Of a stretch of DNA of 64,000 nucleotides, positions 48,629-60,600 are shown piece after piece. The stretch spans positions 247,413,827 through 247,477,826 of the forward strand of contig CP136064.1 of the NCBI GenBank assembly GCA_032622095.1. The letters are read 5' to 3'. The DNA is from Siphonodentalium dalli (lineage: Eukaryota > Mollusca > Scaphopoda > Gadilida > Siphonodentaliidae). Positions within the stretch are counted from its first letter, which is position 1. Each line of letters begins with the position of its first letter. The notes under the pieces are model-generated. The model was not told where the DNA came from. It was given only the letters and a program-made list of their open reading frames with translations, and did not search any database. A program made the position numbers and the translations under genes.

Positions 48629-51600
48629 ATGTTCTCTGACAGTGTCTACGCTACCTGGGACTCCGCCATCCCGTCGATCTTACCTCCACAGACATACCAG
48701 CGGCAAGGTTGTCGGTACAAGAAACAAGATATTCTACCTCAGGATTCACTTGCGGGAATAGGTAAGATTTCACCTTCTGTGCGTATGTTAGTTCCCCTTT
48801 GACCATTAGTTTGGATACCGTGTCTGCTAAACTTAAATTCGAAAGTTCTACCCAGTCACTTATGTCAGAATTAACCTATCAAAAATAAAGAGTGGCGCTG
48901 AAATATTGTTCTAGTTTATTCTATTAATTCAGACTTCGTCATTCTGACTGTTTAAAACAATACTGAAATAATGTGTGGCCAAATGTTCAAGTCCCACATA
49001 ACTGAGCTGTTTTTGGCTGATGCTAATCGGTTTTCGGATACCTTTTTAATTCATGCATAACGATTGACTAAAATGGAGCATGTGGTTTTGTACACAGTGT
49101 TTACCCAGTTAATTTACACACGTTTCATGTTTGTTTTGCTTATTTTCAGACTGCCGAGCATCACATGAACGACCCGTTGATGTTAATGCAATCCACAACC
49201 ACAAGAGCGAAGTAACCGTGTCTCTACACAATGCTGGAATGTGGAGAAAGTTTGATCAGATCGGGACGGAAATGATAGTCACCAAAGTTGGAAGGTAAGC
49301 GTGGGTCTTGGAGAAGCAAGTCACATTCAATTCTCACCGATTCGTTTTATTCAGATTGTTAAAAAAACTGTCTATTTATTACCGCAAATCGGGTCATGGA
49401 ATATTGCTACGTGGTTGTCATATAATTTCTTGAATTTTCAGAAGTTTCAGGCACATAAATAAAAAGTGTTTTTTTGCGTATTTACTGTATCACATAACTT
49501 TACATCATAATAATTATCGACCAATATGTTCGTATTTCATTCGCCAGCAGTTTGCCGAAGAACAAATATGTTAATAAACAGTGTGATCGCATGTGGCTCA
49601 ATTCGCGGTTCTCTAAATCTTTGTAGTATGCGCACTCACCACATTTTTATATGACAATTTCTCTTCGCAGACGGATGTTCCCATCACTGTCGTACTCCAT
49701 TGAGGGACTACACCCCTCGACGCAGTACACCCTCTCAATCGACGTGGTTTCCGTGGACGACTGTCGGTACAAGTTCTACGACTCTGAGTGGTTAGCTTCC
49801 GGTAACGCCGATAGTCCGGTTCCCATGACAACCTATGTACATCCCGATTCGCCGGCACCCGGATCATTCTGGATGCGCAAGCCTGTCATGTTCCACAAAC
49901 TCAAGCTGACAAATAACAGGAAATCGCAACAAGGGAATGTAAGTATGGTGGGTTTTTTTTTATATTTTTGAATAACTAACTTCATAAAATTTTAACTCAA
50001 TTCTCAACATTATCAACAGAGTGTTATTGGCATTGAATGAACATAACACAAAACTGTTCACTTTGTATTACCTCATACTACACATCATACCGGTGTTATC
50101 TGTATATTTATTTGTGTCATGGAATGGAAACAAAATAGTGGTCGTTTCAAACTAGTTCAAACTTTACAATCATTACATTGTTTGGTCAAAAGGAATTCAA
50201 TAAACTTCTCTGATGTGTTCGCGTACTATTTGTCCCACATTCATAAATGAATACTCGCCCATGGCTAGTTATTTTATTCTCACTGATTCGTTAAATCTGT
50301 ATAAAAGAATCTAATTAAATGTCCAATATGTTTATTCTCACTGGACTGTAAATACATGCAGTATTTGAGAGTAATTGTTAACAAAATAGCAGAAGGGCAC
50401 GAACTCTGAATGGGGTTCTATGTCTGCCGTTCGCTGGTATGATCCGAATGTACTTACACAATTAATTATGATTAGACCATTCCGTTGTATTCTGCTATAA
50501 CTCGAATTGAGAATCCATTCAGTGAACGAATGTTTAACCTAACTTCTGTTTGCAGGTCATAGTGAACACGATGCAGAAATACAAGCCTCGTCTTCATATA
50601 TCCATGGCAGACGACCATCCCGGACAAGCGCTAACAAAGACCTTCACCTTTGCTGAGACAACTTTCATTCCTGTCACCGCATACCAGAGTGAAGAGGTAC
50701 GTATCTAGTATTATAAATCTCAAACCTTCCAGTAACATATGATTCAATAATTTTCAACGGCTTGAAAAGTGAAGAAGGAAGACATCACATTTTAGCTCAA
50801 CGTCAGGGAAATTCAATGAACTGCACTCATATAATAGTGAAATGGTAATGAATAAATTCGACTTGATGCATTAATATATGGTATGATTGATGCCGAAGTA
50901 CTTCATTATTTGTCAATTGAATTCCAGGTAACACCCATTTTATATTCTGATATAGTTGCTAAGAGTCTTCAGGGTTGCATTCCGGCCTCATTCAGCCATT
51001 GCTCTACTTATTACCCTCTGTATAACGAAATATCGATTCAACTATATATCAACGTTACACTTCCGTGATTCCTCTTCGATTCGTAACATACATTCGTTAT
51101 GACACAATTGGAATTTCTTCTTTCAGATCACGAAGCTCAAGATCGACAACAATCCATTCGCAAAAGGCTTCAGAGAGAATAAAGATGAGAGGTGAGTGTT
51201 ATATGCATTCTATTGTGGTATATTTCGGCGGCATGACATAACACATGTACACACTGATTAGGATTGTGTCCACCCCACAATCATTTGTCATAATTTGTCT
51301 CCTGGTCAATAATTTATATTATTGTACCCACCTATCACGACCTTGAAAGTTGATATCAATTAATCGTTTACTTCTTGTTTTATTCAAATCTCGCGGTTTC
51401 CCCATCTGTTCCACTTGCCGATAGTTAGATGCGGTTCGGACTATTTCGCCTTACATGTTCTTCCACGGTTATTGTAATCAGACCCAATCGTCGCCAACAA
51501 CAAGGTGCAAATAAGATATTTAGATAAGAATGTTAGACCTTCATTATTTTTTTCTTTCAAATCTGATTATTGCATCCTCTTTTTTCCAGTTCCAGAACAA

Positions 51601-52633
51601 TGACAAAGAAGCGACTGAGATCAGAGTCTGAAGACACGAGTGGTAAGTATCCATATACCTGTGAGATCAAAACGCTTAGTTATTTCTTCTCTTTACTCTA
51701 AACAGAAAGCAACATATCCTCTTTTATGAGGTAAGAATTTGAGCTTACACGACTTGGAAAAGATTATTCCTGGAATCCACTTCAAATACAAGTGAACCAT
51801 CGGTTGTATTTCCCGAGGTACGTGTTTAAAATACAAGAAGATATCAGCATCTGGAAATCTATCCAAACACAATTCAAACAATTATTGGCTGCACTTGCCG
51901 TCTCGACAGGCTCTCGTAATTATTTGCATTGTATACTGTTTCTAGAACAATTAAATTTTTAATTCGTATGTTTTATTTGTTTGCAGAATTTCAACCAGAA
52001 AGCAAAAGAAGGCAAGATAATCCTAGCCATACCCAAACTCAACACAAAGACTATTCTCCACAGAGCTACACACCCACTCCGGTTGTGGATTCACCGATAC
52101 CGGCCTGGGATAGCCGATTACTTCCAGCCTTCACCTCATCATCACCCGTCTTCTCGGGACCGTACGACGAACTCAGTTACGATAGCAGGAATTTCAACAG
52201 TTGTCGCCAATTCAGTCACCAAGCAGTATGTTCCTCTGTGCTCCCACATTCCAACGACCTTTTTGCACTAGCAGCGTTGTGTGAACCATCGTCACGATTG
52301 ACACCAGACTTTGAACAACTTAAAGCAGACATCTTCGATATATCAAAGAATAAGGACGACATAAGCCTTCCAGCCACTGATGACGAAGATTCACATATCT
52401 CACCAGATAGCCTGGTACCTTCCCTCATAATCTACGAATCCTCACCAGATGGCGATGTTCAGTCAGATTGTTCCAACAGTAGTATCGGAAGCGGCGGTTA
52501 CTGCGACGATACAAATGAACTAGTGAACTCATTTGTTCCTGAGGAGTTACACGCGACTTCGGAGAACTGTAACCACGATATTCTGAGAGAAGCCATGTCC
52601 ATGACCTTCACCCCGAGTGACTTGTCCTTCTAA
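48629..52633 (+). CDS. T-box transcription factor, array gene 4
   Basis: Predicted 483 aa. Coding exons: 48629-48761, 49150-49294, 49671-49938, 50556-50696, 51127-51191, 51590-51642, 51987-52633; all frames are intact with GT-AG introns. Exon 1 differs from gene 1 by one residue (QRQGC for QPQGC). The pre-T-box segment reads IHNHKSEV, and exon 3 has LHPSTQYT where genes 1-3 and 5 have LHPTKQYT. Exon 4 reads HISMADDHPGQ and keeps FAETTF. The last exon starts EFQPESKRRQ instead of DFQPES and has HTQTQHKDY. Introns 2-5 are of the gene 3 type, whereas exon 1, intron 1 and the upstream region match gene 1. Landmarks of the T-box and acidic C-terminus are as in gene 1. It probably acts as a sequence-specific transcription factor. 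Confidence 0.93.
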
Positions 52634-52783
52634 ACTCACATAATTAATATACGTCAACGTGTTGCTGGATTATTGCGTTCGTTTGTTTTATGAATATTCA
52701 TGTGAATATTGTTATTTATTATTATTTATATGCATATTTACCGTTACTATATTTGTTATTGTTATCGTATCGTGAAAATGTTA

Positions 52784-52789
52784 AATAAA
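52784..52789 (+). terminator. Polyadenylation signal, gene 4
   Basis: AATAAA in the conserved 3' UTR. Confidence 0.65.
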
Positions 52790-53199
52790 ATTATGAGAAT
52801 TTGATAGCTGCATCTCTTTTTCCTAGCATAACCCTGTATTTAATAATCACTCATATACGAGTAGTTCCATTACGGAATGTTCAGATAATAAGTTCAACAT
52901 ACGGTCGTCTGTTGGTTTAACATAGTTATTCGCCATATATGCATATATTCTTTCCTCCGTTGAACTTATATAGTGAACATTTGTCCACCAATGAATAGGA
53001 ATCCTTCTGCACTTGTATCAGTTTTCGTCTACTTATATTTCATGAACATCCCTCCAGGTTAATAATAGACCATTCCAATGTATACCTTCTAACTGAGTGG
53101 GAGAGTCCATTTAGTAAAGAAATGTTTATTTACGGACTAAATGTATCGTCGGTTACTGTCCGTGTGGCGTTTATCGTATCTTACGATTTCAAAGGTCAC

Positions 53200-53600
53200 G
53201 TGGTCATTGCGACTACACGTGCACAGTATTTCTGCACATAATGTTTTTGACGAAACATGCATCAAAGAGGAATAATCCAACAATAACTAAAACTAGAAAA
53301 TCAATAGCCACACTTTTTGTATTTTGTGCAAGACAAATGGCGTGTTCTATGATCTTATCGACTTCTAATATTATATGACCATGACCTGGTAATTCTCAGC
53401 ATCTGAACTTAATACCATTATTTTATGTCCGATTTCTTCGGAAACTTTCCGAGTAATGTGACTAATGTCGCGTGACTATATATAAAGCACAGTGTTTTAA
53501 TATAAATAGTTTATATGATGTAATTTGTTTCTCCAATGACAACAGTCATGTTCCTGTTTTTTTTCACTCCCATTGAGGATTGATTGCAATAAATAAATAA
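53200..53600. promoter_or_regulatory. Promoter-like conserved block downstream of gene 4
   Basis: Copy of the 21150-21560 block. The E-boxes and TATATATAAAG (about 53476) are kept; the AP-1-type site is changed (tgactaat). Confidence 0.3.
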
Positions 53601-53689
53601 ACATGACAACCATACGGGTGGAAATTTAATCAGGAAATTAATAAGCGTACCCGGTACATACACATATTTCAAGACTTGCATGATTTTAA

Positions 53690-53770
53690 AGGCCCATTTA
53701 ATTTCAAGTCACCGATTATTTTTCTTATAGTGCCTTGATATACTATTATAGTAACAATCTATGACATAAA
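53690..53770. mobile_element. Remnant of a TTAA-site MITE, unit 4
   Basis: 'ggcccatttaatttcaagtc' through 'gtgccttgatata' matches the first about 80 bp of the MITE at 59858-60295, next to TTAA at 53686-53689. The remainder is absent. Confidence 0.6.
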
Positions 53771-55390
53771 ATACGTATGTATCATTGTATCTGTAGAGAT
53801 TTCAGTGCAGGGGTCAATGCTGGCCTGTGGCCATAGGCGCACTGGGATCGAGAAGATCCACCACCCAATTTGTCCAGATTTTTTTTTGCCGAATCCATAG
53901 TAGGGTAGGGATCTTTGATGTGCGGATTGTTGCACACGGGACAGCCATTCAGTGTCGGCTCCCGATCCGGCGGTGTGCCCAACCTAATGTCATCCCTGAT
54001 AATGACATTACAAGAGGAGCAGAGTTACGCAATTCGCCCAGAATGTGTTTTTCAAATTTTGTCTGAGATTCTATTGCTTCTGGAATCGTTCTCAGAGCAC
54101 TGATTGTGGCATCGATGGTTGATTCGTGATGCCCATGATTTCAACACAAAGTCCAACCGATACTATATCGGATTCGGTCGTGTCGAAGGTGTAACTCAAA
54201 GGTGGGCCCATAAACCGACTGATCTATTCGCTCCTCTCTGTATAAATTATAATAATTAATGTATGCTTCATATTTGGCACTTGATAGTACTTCTGCGAAA
54301 GCGGTCATGCCTCATTTATCAACAGATTAAGTGTACTCACTAAGTTCATTGTGAACGGTTCATGACTGACCTAGTTATTCAGAAAACTGAATCTTAGCGC
54401 AACTTCAAGTGAACAAAAATGACAAAATTAGAAATATCGACAGCTTCAACTTATAAGCCTTTATTTTGGGACACACTGGTCAAAACATAAATACAGGTTA
54501 CATCTTCCATATCTTCTGTCAACATGACCGCTTTCGCAGATTGCTGCTTCCAGAGGTCAAGTCGCTCTGGATAGATTTACTGGGTGTTTGCGATTGGGGA
54601 CATACAGAATAGTTTCTCAACTTTAATAAGTGAATAACATTGAATGATAACTTGTACACATTTGTTCATTATATTAAAATATTCGAATCGAAGCAAGATA
54701 ATCAACGACGGCCACCATATTTGCAATATACAATTTTCTGATAGGAACCGGAAACGGAACGAAAGGTTGTACTCAATCGAGACGGTGACATTTGGTGCTC
54801 ACTATCCCCAAATATATGTTGCTTTTATCCAATGAATATATTGTAAGCTCAATCTTCTGAAGAGAAATAATTTATTTTGCCCTTACAATGTGTGAGAATC
54901 GATCAAAAGACCAGATTTACGGAATATTTAGTTCCGGAATTTAATGATTCCCATTGGACATTATCATCTGTTGCAGAAGTCACGCATGCGCACACTGTAC
55001 AATTTAATACTTTACAATTTCGAAGAAGTATTTTTCTCATAAAACACGATGAAATAACTAAATACATTTCCTATTATAGGAAAATCCTGGTTCTGTAACA
55101 GAATAAAGTTAAGAACTACCCACGGAACACAAAGTTTTAATTCTGGCGGTCGTATAATTGACGTTATTCGTTGCGCCACGTTAACGGGCGCAAACATCCG
55201 GTACTTTATAACGGCACTCGACTGAACGTAGAATGTACGCACTACGTTCGTGACTGAACTAAATCTTCTGAGATTATTGCGCTTCAATTTCAACTTTCAT
55301 AAATTCCATTATATGAGGCGTTTTCGAACCAACGCTGTTCAATTTCTTATCCTATCGGTCCATAGGGCGTGTTCGAACATTGTTCGGGTT

Positions 55391-55435
55391 CATACATAGG
55401 AGCGGACCCGCCTATCCTGATTCCTTTCAGTCTCT
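55391..55435 (+). promoter_or_regulatory. Candidate core promoter, gene 5 (altered TATA)
   Basis: Same context as at 34866 and 46423, but the TATA motif reads tacata. The initiator-like ttcagtct is kept at about 55426-55433. About 2.2 kb before the gene 5 ATG. Confidence 0.3.
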
Positions 55436-55757
55436 TCCTCTTTATTTCTACCATATCATGAATAAACTAATACGGAACGCTCTGTTCTGTTCCATCTCAT
55501 GCAAATGGTGTTGCTTCTTTGGGAACAAACATCGTGTTCAAAGTTGAATTTTTTTATGACTTCAATGTATCTTTCTGTGACATAATGTAATGCCCGTCAA
55601 AAGGTAGTTCAGCTATTTATCGGCCTATTTCGATACCGGGATTTAGTCGTATTTTTGAGAGAAAACAGCCATGTGGCTTTTAGACCAACATCATGAAGTT
55701 ATTCAAGCGTGCTATATTAAATTATTCTGATGTAGAACAGTTCCAATAAACTTATGA

Positions 55758-56560
55758 TCAATTCAAATCATTGTATTTTATATTCATCGATATTAAGATA
55801 TTACAGAACAGTGAGTGTACAAGATATTATATGACATCAAAATATTCATTTAGTACATTATATAGGCTATAACAATAACTTCCACATGAGGAACGCATGA
55901 ATGTTTAGCTCTGTATCAGTTTCCTGTCGGGTGATGATTTCATGTACAGTGAGCGGCGACCTTACTTTATGGTCGGGGATGTCGATATTTTAAACATAGG
56001 GTGGTACATGGAATATCAATGATATAGCATCAAACGGACTTGTCGACAATATCCTGGACTTTCCGTGTGGTAGTTGACAGATTCCTAATTGTCTTTTTAT
56101 TTCTAGTCTTGAAGATTTCTGATAGTTTGTGGGCATTCGGTCTTCTATGGAAATATGGTTTCAAATATATAGATCTGAGTTCCTCTAATTATGTACACTA
56201 CATGATAACGTGGCATTCGTCGCCTAGTTCTTTGGTATATTGTGTACATACTCTGGTTGAATAGTGAGTATTCAGCCAAGATCATTGTCAAAATGGGGCG
56301 GTCATCGACCAGAGATTGTCGGGGTGTGCGCACTGTAAAAACACGATTGCGATGAGTAGTTGTTTGTATAAGAATCCCAACTGTTGATTGCTGTGTTGAT
56401 AACTAATCACACTATTATCGTTATGAAAACAACTCCGAAAACTAGTCGAGCATCTATAAAATTAATACCAGAGGAAGTGAGATGTGACAATGAGTATCCC
56501 TGTATCTGCATATATACTGAAACTTGTCGTCAGAATCCAGCATAATCCAAACACAACGCA
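55758..56560 (-). mobile_element. Old LINE relic upstream of gene 5
   Basis: The most diverged of the five relics; the order of conserved blocks is the same. Confidence 0.55.
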
Positions 56561-56639
56561 TCATAACCAGTTCACCACGTTATAAACAACGACACAGCTA
56601 CAGTTAAATTGTGAGTAGCCTATAGTACTTTTTATTAGT

Positions 56640-57430
56640 ATGTTAATACTTTATTTCCAGCTTGTTAGTGTAGTTTTCAGTCAATATATTACCTGAAACG
56701 TATTGTTTCAATATGAACGGTAATTCATAATTTTTCAACATAAACAAGATTCTATGAAAACCTAGTATAAAAACGTTCCAATTTACTTTAAATTCAGGAA
56801 ACTCCGGTCAGTTCCTTATAATGTGTATGCCAGCGAGGACCATATTATTATACCATCAGTGGAGGCAAGTTTGTCGAGCTTGTATATCTACATTTTTCAG
56901 TGATTTTTGGTACAGATATGTACCATGGGAATCTGCGATTATGAGGTTGATCCCACTTGTTTATTGAAGTTATCCCTCTTTTTCGACTTCGAAATTGTTC
57001 GTAACATCCACAATTTTGTCCGTGCTTTATTCTTTATGTGTTTTTTAATCGAAATACAAATATATTCTTTGTACATGTAGAATATTTTACTATTACGACT
57101 TGCATTGCACTATCTACAAAGAGAATTATGAGATCAATGCACACAATTAAAACGCTCTTTAAATAAACTACGCTACTACGTGACTTGGAGAATACATTGT
57201 CAGCATTTATATCACACTGAATCCTTTATTCACAACTGTTATGGTAGTGTTCTGTGTTCAGTCATTATATTATTAGAAACGTATGGTTTCAACATTAATT
57301 AAAATTCTCCATGTTTTAAGATAATAAATACGATTCTCTGTAATCCTAATCTAAAACGTCTCGATATACTCAAGGAACAATGTATGTGCCTGCGAGGACC
57401 ATATTTTTCGGATGTATCACTAAATGTCAG
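56640..57430. repeat. Tandem-duplicated upstream segment in front of gene 5
   Basis: The segment running from 'cttgttatggtagtgtt...cagt.a.tatatta' to 'gccagcgaggaccatatt' occurs at about 56655-56860 and again, diverged, at about 57235-57415. The other genes have it once. The two copies are separated by about 370 bp of AT-rich DNA. Confidence 0.65.
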
Positions 57431-57659
57431 ACTGAATGGTGGTTCATGTTAGTTTAGCATCAATCGCGCTTGTTGTATTGATTTTATTTTAAGATCCTAC
57501 AACTAGCATCCCATTGATATGGCGGCTAGGATTTCGCAGCGTGTGGCGCATTTTCGAAAGTACATGTAACTTTTTTTTATCAATAATGTTTTATATAATC
57601 GAGATGATTTACTCTGCATTGACTTACATTTCCATCTTTTTCATTACAGGAATTGAATC

Positions 57660-60600
57660 ATGTTCTCTGACAGTGTCTACGCCACATGGGACTCCGTCAT
57701 CCCGTCAATCTTACCTCCACAAACATACCAGTCGCAAGGATGTCCGTACACGAAACAAGAGATTCTACCCCGGGATTCAGCAGCGGGAATAGGTAAGATT
57801 TTCACCTTCTTTGTGTATGTTGTACCATAAGTTTGCATTCATTGTATGCTAAAATTAAATCCGGAAGTTTTATCCAGTCCCTTCTATCAGAATTAATATA
57901 TACAAAAAACAAAAAGTGCATAACACTGGATTATTTTTCTAGTTTTATTAACTCAGACTTCGTCACACTGTTTTTTTTTTTTAAATATATACAATACTGA
58001 AATAATGTAACTCGGCCGTTTTTGGCTGATGCTAATCGGTTTTCGGATACCTTTTTAATGCATGCATAAAGGTTGACTAAAAAGGAGCATGCGGTTTTGT
58101 ACAAAGTGTTTACCCAGATGATTTACACACGTTTATGTTTGTTTTGCTTATTTCAGACTGCCAACATTATATATATATTATGGCCGTGTCTCTTCATAAT
58201 GCTGGAATGTGGAGAAAGTTTGATAAGATTGGGACGGAAATGATAGTCACCAAAGTTGGAAGGTAAGTCTGGTATACTATGGATCCTTGAGAAGCAGGTC
58301 GGGTTCATTTCACACCCTGGTCATTCGTTTTATTTAGTATGTTCAAAACTGTCAATTAATTAGCACAAATCGGGCCATGGAACAATGTTATGTGATTGTC
58401 ATATAATTTCTTGAATCTTCCAAAGTTTCAAGCACCGAGTGTTATTTATTTTTATTTTTTTTGCGTATTTATTGTATCACATAAACTTTCCTCATATTAA
58501 TGGTCGAACAATATGTTCATATTGCAGCCGCCATAATTATGCCGAAGAAGAAATATGTTGATAAACAAGGTGATCGCATATGACTCAAATCGCGCAGTTC
58601 TCTAAATCGTTGTCTTATGCACATGCACTCACAACATTTTTATATGACCATTTATCTTTGCAGACGGATGTTCCCATCACTTTCGTACTCCATTGAGGGA
58701 CTACACCCCACAAAGCAGTACACCCTCTCCATCGATGTGATTTCCGTGGACGACTGTCGGTACAAGTTCTACGACTCTGAGTGGTTAGCTTCCGGTAAAG
58801 TTGATAGTCCGGTTCCCATGACAACCTATGTACATCCCGATTCCCCGGCACCCGGATCATTCTGGATGCGTAAGCCTGTCATGTTCCACAAACTCAAGCT
58901 GACAAATAACAGGAAATCACAGCAAGGGAATGTAAGTATGGTGGTTTTGGTTTTTAAAGAACTAACTTCATTGAATTTCAACTCAATTCTGAACAATATC
59001 AACATGGTATTTGGTCTTGCATGAACATCATATAAAATCGTTCACTTTGTTTAATTTCACACTGCACATCCATATCAGTTACATCTATATTTATTAGTGT
59101 CATGGAATGAAAACAAAATAGTTGCCGTTCAAAACAAGTTCAAACTTAATTAGCGCTTCCATTGTTTGGTCAAGTAGAATACAACAAGCCTCTGTGATGT
59201 GTTCGGGTACTATTTCTCCCACATTCATAAACAGGAAAACCATAGTCAGAAATGGTAATGCGCTCAAGATCATATATTATATACCCATGATTGTAATTAT
59301 AGAATATAAAATATATTGGTTTCACGAATGATCAACTCATAGAACTACTAGCCTTGCACCTCTTGGCATCCGCGCGAATAACAATTGAAATTGAAATCCC
59401 CAACTACACCTTTTACCGGACTCGGCCTCCGGGTCGCAGTTCGACTTTTAATCCGTCCAAAAATTCCCATTCTGTAAATAAAACCCCCAGCGCCCATAGG
59501 ATACAATAATCTCTACATTAGTTATACACGCTGAGCGCTGAATGAATACTCGCACATGGCTACTTATTATATGCTCACTGATTCGTTTCAAGGGATGTCT
59601 ATTAATAAGTAAAGCTGTGTATCCCCTAGAAACCAATCTATTTGAATTTTCAATATGTTTATTCTCATTAAACTGGAAATGCAGCATTTGAGACTAATTG
59701 TTAACAAAATAGCAGAAGGGGCAACATCTGAATGGCGTTCTATGTCTCGTTCGCTCATGTGATCGGAATGTATTTAAAAAAATAATTATGATTTGACCAT
59801 TCCGTTGTATTCTGCTGAAACTCAAAGTGAGAATCCATTCAGTAAACGAAGGTTTAAATGCCCATTTAATTTTCGGGTCACGATTATTTTTTATAGTGCC
59901 TTGATATACGGTTTTAATAACAATCCATGAAATAGATTAAACTACTACAATTCATCACCATTTGGAACGTCTGTGTGTCTGAATGTGCCCATAGAGTAAT
60001 AGAAAATATCTGAAATCATAGAAACATTTCACCCGTTTCGCTGCCAGAATGCAACATAATTCAAACTAAGAGATAGAGTTATTCCCCTTCCATTGAAAAT
60101 AATAGACTTGGCAGAACAGTCGATATGAAACTTAAGCAGAGAACACACGTCGGTACCTCAACAACACATGTTCACATTATATTACACCGCATAAGTTGAT
60201 AATACAATCTTTTGGAGCTTCCTCTTTCAAATGGTATATAAAGTGGAATTTATTTTTATATCATGTGATCTGGGGTTCGAAAACTAAGTTGGCCTTTAAT
60301 CTAACTTCTGTTACTCATTGCAGGTCATAGTGAACACGATGCAGAAATACAAACCTCGTCTTCATATATCCATGGCAGACGACCGTGCCGAACAAGCGCT
60401 AACAAAGACCTTCACCTTTGCTGAAACAACTTTCATTCCTGTCACCGCATACCAGAGCGAAGAGGTACGTATCTAGTATTAGAGCACAATCCCATTGTTA
60501 CAATCGTTCCCTGATTTTTGGTAAAGATCACCAATTCCCAATGTTGGCGAAGGAATAGTTCAGTGATTATCCATTGTTGGGCACACGCAACTCATAACAG

